Part shown: positions 63,435 through 64,000 of the stretch, piece after piece
Numbering within the stretch: position 1 is the first letter of the stretch
How the letters are laid out: every line of letters starts with the position of its first letter
Source of the DNA: Phytoactinopolyspora alkaliphila
GTDB lineage: Bacteria; Actinomycetota; Actinomycetes; Jiangellales; Jiangellaceae
Length of the DNA: 64,000 bases
Assembly: GCF_010550695.1 (NCBI RefSeq)
Contig: NZ_JAAGOB010000004.1
Span: forward strand, 62,001 to 126,000
Reading direction: 5' to 3'
The notes under the pieces: model-generated
Database searches by the model: none
Seen by the model: the letters and a program-made list of their open reading frames with translations, nothing else
Told to the model about the DNA's origin: nothing
Program-made: the position numbers and the translations under genes

Positions 63435-63576
63435 GGTTGAGTCTGGCAATTGCCTCTCGGGCACTTTGGAGCCCGCCGTGGCATGCTTCACCGCCACGGT
63501 GCGCGACGCCCGAGGGGCAATTGCCAGACTCAACCTCAGCCCACCCACTGCCACGGCGGGCTCCAAAGTGCCCGAG
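63431..63576. repeat. Interleaved inverted-repeat element
   Basis: Arm A (63431-63462) pairs with A' (63508-63539), 31 of 32 bases. Arm B (63456-63483) pairs with B' (63549-63576), 28 of 28. B overlaps the end of A and lies between A and A', so the two hairpins are interleaved. A third stem, CCGTGGC (63476-63482) with GCCACGG (63493-63499), uses part of B and is an alternative. No protein is encoded. It lies between convergent genes. Confidence 0.8.
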
Positions 63577-63643
63577 AAACAGTCACCTACCTCACGCACT
63601 CGGGTTGGCTAGTCTTCCCGGCGCCGCTCAGCTCAGCCCGGGC

Positions 63644-64000
63644 TCAGGTCAGCAGGCGGGCTCGCAGCGCGTCGGTGTCCTCCGCCGTCCAGCCGTGGCC
63701 CTCCAACCAGTCCATCAGCCCGCCGAACTCCTTCTCCGCCAGGTCGAGGAAACTGTCCATGGCCTCGGGAAGCGCGAAATGGCTGGTCATGGGCCGGGAA
63801 TCGAGGTCGTCGGCGTATGTGGGGGTGCTTCTCAGCCGCTCGATGATCTTCTCGATCCGGGTGTTGGTCAATGCGTAGTCCTCGACGATGGCGTCGCGCG
63901 GCACGCCGACAGCGGTCAGGGTGAGCGCTACCAATACGCCGGTCCGATCCTTGCCGGCTGCGCAGTGAGCCAGCGCCGCGCCGTCGCTGGAGGCCATGAC
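63644..64000 (-). CDS. Tyrosine/dual-specificity phosphatase (5' end outside window)
   Basis: The C-terminal part (at least 118 residues) of a protein tyrosine phosphatase. The catalytic P-loop HCAAGKDRTGVLVAL fits the C-x5-R motif, with an Asp-containing AIVEDYALTNTRIEK helix after it. The layout fits bacterial PtpB-like lipid/tyrosine phosphatases. The start lies beyond the right end of the window; the frame is open to base 64000. It converges on the nitroreductase gene. Confidence 0.88.
   Translation of the reverse strand, partial: VMASSDGAALAHCAAGKDRTGVLVALTLTAVGVPRDAIVEDYALTNTRIEKIIERLRSTPTYADDLDSRPMTSHFALPEAMDSFLDLAEKEFGGLMDWLEGHGWTAEDTDALRARLLT

Overview
The window is high-GC DNA with dense, often 4-bp-overlapping genes, many GTG starts and typical actinobacterial families: EtfD-like Fe-S oxidoreductase, the purA/DUF3151/fba block, DUF4097, ECF factors with SnoaL or DGPF partners, and AAC(2')-I. 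I read it as the chromosome of an actinomycete (Actinomycetota). Jiangellales- or Nocardioidaceae-like lineages would fit, but the genus cannot be fixed from this sequence alone. No plasmid, phage, CRISPR or insertion sequence was seen.

Layout. 1-13.7 kb is a mosaic of small accessory genes: two methyltransferases, a MerR/thioredoxin pair, a sigma factor with a divergent hydrolase, an extra methionyl-tRNA synthetase abutting a truncated EEP nuclease gene, an aminoglycoside 2'-N-acetyltransferase, a type II restriction-modification pair and a MerR-VOC fusion.

13.8-29.7 kb is the most striking region. Fourteen co-directional, mostly translationally coupled genes form a sugar-acid/polysaccharide catabolic regulon: three enolase-superfamily dehydratase-like enzymes, two SDRs, a Zn-alcohol dehydrogenase, a Gfo/Idh/MocA oxidoreductase, a COG3618-type lactonase, a HbpS/GlcG protein, a carbohydrate ABC importer without its own ATPase, an IclR regulator, and a 1025-residue secreted protein of unrecognised family with a C-terminal sugar-binding-like domain. 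Two near-identical palindromes, one before the first gene and one before the IclR gene, look like the regulator's operators.

29.6-34.6 kb holds an ECF sigma/DGPF pair, a PLP decarboxylase, small stress genes, a decayed GNAT gene abutting a NUDIX remnant, and tRNA-Gly(CCC). 34.9-43.4 kb is a signalling/export module: sensor kinase, response regulator, two paralogous cysteine-patterned lipoproteins, and a MacAB-like adaptor/ATPase/permease. A shared 18-bp motif sits upstream of the response regulator and of the second lipoprotein. 43.7-47.2 kb encodes a glycine betaine/proline-type importer, followed by dCTP deaminase and the EtfD-like protein.

50-64 kb holds envelope and housekeeping genes: ribbon-helix-helix/DUF4097 genes, YihY, DUF3618 and holin-X-like proteins, prolyl oligopeptidase, GntR/DUF1648, purA, DUF3151, fba, HPr, a nitroreductase and a partial tyrosine phosphatase.

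The intergenic regions carry several repeat families. A roughly 30-bp element recurs at three distant sites, a palindromic repeat flanks the MerR-VOC gene, and a 146-bp element at 63.43-63.58 kb has interleaved inverted repeats that could form alternative hairpins.
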